Shown in pieces: positions 61,703 through 64,000 of a stretch of DNA of 64,000 bases (positions are counted from its first letter, which is position 1; the number at the start of each line of letters is the position of its first letter). Under the pieces are notes generated by a model that saw only the letters and a list, made by a program, of their open reading frames with translations, searched no databases and was not told the origin of the DNA. This DNA comes from Sva-07 sp963716235. GTDB lineage: Bacteria; Actinomycetota; Acidimicrobiia; Acidimicrobiales; Ilumatobacteraceae. The translations under genes and the position numbers were made by a program. The DNA lies in assembly GCA_963716235.1 (NCBI GenBank), contig CAVQTE010000035.1, forward strand, positions 1-64,000, read 5' to 3'.

Positions 61703-64000
61703 TCACTCGACGACGCGGAGGGTGCCCGGGAGGTTCATGCGCTGGAGCCGTCGGACGAGGAAGAGCGGCGTGGCAGCGACGGAGGCGATGCCGACGATCG
61801 CTGCGATGAGGATCGTGGTCGGTGAGAGGTAGACCTCGATCCCGACGTCGGGGAGGGTGGTCGTGGCCAGCGAGGTCAGCATCCACTGGAGGAACACGAC
61901 ACCACCGACGAGACCGATGACGGTGGCGATGACGCCGATGATGGCGCTCTCCTTGATGACGACACCGAGCACGGTTCGGACGGGGAGGCCGAAGGCGCGC
62001 ATCGTGGCGTGCTCGCGCCGCCGTTCTTCGACGGTGATGCGGGTGGCGTTGAAGGCGATCAGGAGTGCAAGGACCAAGACGGCGCCGGCGGTCACGATCA
62101 GGAAGCTGAGGAACTGGTCGAGCGCTTCGTCGATGGCTTCGCTGATGCGGGCGACCGGTTGGCTGGATGTCACGCCGGGGAGCCCGAACACCGCCCGCTG
62201 AACGTCGGAGCGGGTGCTGCCGTCGGCCGGGTATGCCTGCACGACGTTCACGAGACCTTGCAGCCCGAACTGTTCGGCGTTGCTGAGGTCCAGGAAGGCG
62301 AACGTGCGGATCGGGTTGGCGTGGATGGCGGCCACGACGAGCGGGGTCTCGGCGATCGCGAAGCCGCCGGTCTCGGTTCGGATCGGATGGCGCAGGGTGA
62401 TGGTGTCGCCCACCTGTGCGCCCAGATCGTCGGCGGCCTTGCGGGCCAGCACGATGCCCGGGTTGCCGGTGCCGGCCCCAGCAGCGCCGTCTTCGATCGT
62501 GGGTGTCCACGTCGCGCGATCGAGATCGACGAACTCGATGAGCAGATCGAGGTTGCCGTCGGGCTCGGCGGCGAGCGCAGTGGCAGGCAACCGCAGGCCT
62601 GCATCGATGTGTCCGACGGCGGGGGCGTCGGCGATGGCCGCCACGACAGGGGAGTCGCTGGGGTAGAACGTGTCGAGTTGGACGACGACCCGGTCGGCGT
62701 CGCCCTTGGTGAACTCGGCGTCCCCTCGATCGAGCGTCCGACCGAAGCTGTCGAGCATCCCGAGGACCGCAACCAGGGCGGTGATCGCCGCGCCGACGCC
62801 GACGGCGGTCAGCACCGTGCGGCGCGGGGTGCGCAGCACGTTGCGGATCGGCATCTGGGTCATCGTCGAGCCGGGAAGCCGGAGCCGGCCGGTCCAGCCG
62901 GTGAGCCGGTTCGACTTGGCTGCAAGGTGACCGGTGCGGATCGCTTCGATCGGCTCGACGCGCAGTGCCCGCCACACCGGCAGGGCGCTGGCCGCGATCG
63001 GGATCACGATGCCGAGCGCGGCGGCCCGGAGGTACACGTCGAACTGGAATGGTGTGCGGTGTTCGGGGAGCGGCAGGAACGATTCGAGGAGGTTCCCGAA
63101 GGCGTTGCCGACGAGGAACCCGACGGCGAGGCCGGCGATCGTGCCCAGCACCGCGACCTGCACGCCGATGAGCATCGGGCGGATGGCGAGTTGCGGTCGT
63201 GGGACGCCGAGTGCCATCCCGATGCCGATCTCGCGGCGCTGGGCTTCGACGATCCGGTTGATCAGGTTGAACGCGGCGAGCGCGGCGGCGAAGAGGACGA
63301 GTGCCGACAGCGCGTTCCAGAAGCGTTGGTCGTTGTCGATGTCCTCGTAGAGCACCCGGACGGCGTCGGCGTCGTCGCGAGTGGACACGGTGGCGCCCAT
63401 CCCGAGCCCGGAGAGCGCGTCGGTGAGCTGCCCCTCGATCGCGTCCCGGTCGGCGCCGTCGGCCAGCACGAGGACGGCATCGTTGACCATCCCCTCGTGT
63501 CCGCTGATGTCCTGCGCCGCAGCCAGGGGGAGATACAGAATGGCGAGTTCCCCGGCGGCGAAGACCGTGCCTTGGGGGCCTTCGTAGAAGAAGTCTTCCG
63601 GGACGACGCCGAGCCCGGAGTAGTTCACCGAGCGGTCCCCGGCGACGAGGAGCGTTCCCTCGGTCGGCAGGTTGTGCTGGTCGGCGAACTTGGCTTCGAG
63701 TACCGCACTGGGATCGCTCGGATCATCCGAGGGCGCGGTGCCGTCGCGGACCCAGACGTCGTCGACGGGTCGTGTCGACCCGAATGTCATCCCCACCAAC
63801 CGAGCCGGGACCAACACTGAATCCGCCCCGTCCATGGCTCCCGTGTCCACCTGACTGTCGACCACGAGACGTTCGGTGACCGCGCTCACCGAATCGGCGC
63901 TGTCGATCGATGCGATCGCGCCGAGGAGCGCGTCCTTGCTCGACGAACGTCCCGGGGCTGAGCGTGACTCGAAGGTCGTGCATCGCCAGTGCAGCGAAGC
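61703..64000 (-). CDS. FtsX-domain ABC permease, 5' end beyond the window
   Basis: The C-terminal 765 codons of a large MacB/FtsX-type permease; the start lies past base 64000. The frame stays open to the window edge (SRSAPGRSSSKDALLGAIASIDS in pieces before VSAVTERLVV). Two sets of helices (LSALVLFAAALAAFNLI and later VGVGAAITALVAVLGML, then the C-terminal FtsX domain ending in MNLPGTLRVVE) surround an extracytoplasmic domain. Its ATPase is probably just outside. It is paralogous in layout to 56818-59098 and convergent with the P-type ATPase, 19 bases away. Confidence 0.85.
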   Translation of the reverse strand, partial: ASLHWRCTTFESRSAPGRSSSKDALLGAIASIDSADSVSAVTERLVVDSQVDTGAMDGADSVLVPARLVGMTFGSTRPVDDVWVRDGTAPSDDPSDPSAVLEAKFADQHNLPTEGTLLVAGDRSVNYSGLGVVPEDFFYEGPQGTVFAAGELAILYLPLAAAQDISGHEGMVNDAVLVLADGADRDAIEGQLTDALSGLGMGATVSTRDDADAVRVLYEDIDNDQRFWNALSALVLFAAALAAFNLINRIVEAQRREIGIGMALGVPRPQLAIRPMLIGVQVAVLGTIAGLAVGFLVGNAFGNLLESFLPLPEHRTPFQFDVYLRAAALGIVIPIAASALPVWRALRVEPIEAIRTGHLAAKSNRLTGWTGRLRLPGSTMTQMPIRNVLRTPRRTVLTAVGVGAAITALVAVLGMLDSFGRTLDRGDAEFTKGDADRVVVQLDTFYPSDSPVVAAIADAPAVGHIDAGLRLPATALAAEPDGNLDLLIEFVDLDRATWTPTIEDGAAGAGTGNPGIVLARKAADDLGAQVGDTITLRHPIRTETGGFAIAETPLVVAAIHANPIRTFAFLDLSNAEQFGLQGLVNVVQAYPADGSTRSDVQRAVFGLPGVTSSQPVARISEAIDEALDQFLSFLIVTAGAVLVLALLIAFNATRITVEERRREHATMRAFGLPVRTVLGVVIKESAIIGVIATVIGLVGGVVFLQWMLTSLATTTLPDVGIEVYLSPTTILIAAIVGIASVAATPLFLVRRLQRMNLPGTLRVVE

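Noticed and set aside
1..64000. tRNA, rRNA, CRISPR, IS or prophage genes
   Set aside because: I looked for cloverleaf-like ends, transposase and integrase motifs and spaced repeats in the gaps and found none.

Overview
The window is chromosomal DNA from a high-GC Gram-positive-type bacterium, most likely an actinobacterium of the Acidimicrobiia/Ilumatobacter kind. This is inferred from strong GC bias, frequent GTG starts, a stand-alone CofE (coenzyme F420) plus an F420-type LLM oxidoreductase, menaquinone synthesis (MenB), a WS/DGAT-like protein, and many acyl-CoA dehydrogenase, P450, VOC and alpha/beta-hydrolase genes. It is densely coded. The largest gaps are 59099-59370 and 32669-32919, and no gap exceeds 300 bases. 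I saw no rRNA, tRNA, CRISPR array, transposase or phage gene.

Layout. 1-1359: remnant of an ABC exporter (frameshifted ATPase, permease). 1435-4024 (-): purU, SpoU methyltransferase and menB in a tight cluster, divergent from an alpha/beta hydrolase and cofE (+). 5678-10215 (-): M20 peptidase, a membrane protein with a NERD-like domain, and a GNAT/acyl-CoA-synthetase fusion (protein acetyltransferase type), divergent from an HDAC-like deacetylase (+). 11325-18283: lipoprotein serine hydrolase, acyl-CoA dehydrogenase, haloalkane dehalogenase/epoxide hydrolase-like enzyme, SCO6745-like HTH protein, VOC/bicupin protein, a hibernation-factor-like protein and a QEGLA-motif metallopeptidase. 18416-25540 (+): GAP-family membrane protein, DHDPS-like aldolase, OYE-type flavin oxidoreductase, an ABC exporter of the polyketide-antibiotic type, two VOC proteins (one frameshifted) and a cupredoxin-like lipoprotein.

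25541-35334 (-): hydrolase and panB, an Anbu proteasome-type protease with oligoendopeptidase F, selD with a two-ACT-domain protein, PhyH dioxygenase with an NTF2-like protein, and a large flippase-like membrane protein with a kinase-like insert. The selD gene reads through an in-frame TGA in the catalytic GAGUGCK motif, so it encodes a selenoprotein and the organism should have a selenocysteine system. 35473-44846: P450, K+ channel, Zn alcohol dehydrogenase, a WS/DGAT-like protein lacking the catalytic motif, lipase, DUF5522-like protein, epoxide hydrolase, a branched-chain-amino-acid-type binding lipoprotein and a carotenoid oxygenase. 44925-48389 (-): D-aminoacylase-type amidohydrolase, SDR and LLM oxidoreductase.

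48443-64000 is an export/regulation region. A four-gene minus-strand unit (small protein, ABC ATPase, permease, MFS transporter) diverges from a LuxR/MalT-type large ATPase regulator across paired GGTGAA palindromes. Then come a Nat-type ABC exporter, a LolD/MacB-type ATPase with an FtsX permease (frameshifted), a heavy-metal P-type ATPase with a C-terminal hemerythrin-like domain, and a second FtsX permease running off the right edge.

Four reading-frame breaks (about 230, 555, 24350 and 58202) fall at C-rich spots in otherwise well-conserved genes. They look like either assembly indels or recent gene damage. Several convergent gene pairs are separated by near-perfect long hairpins, two of which share the core GGTGTC-N-GACACC.
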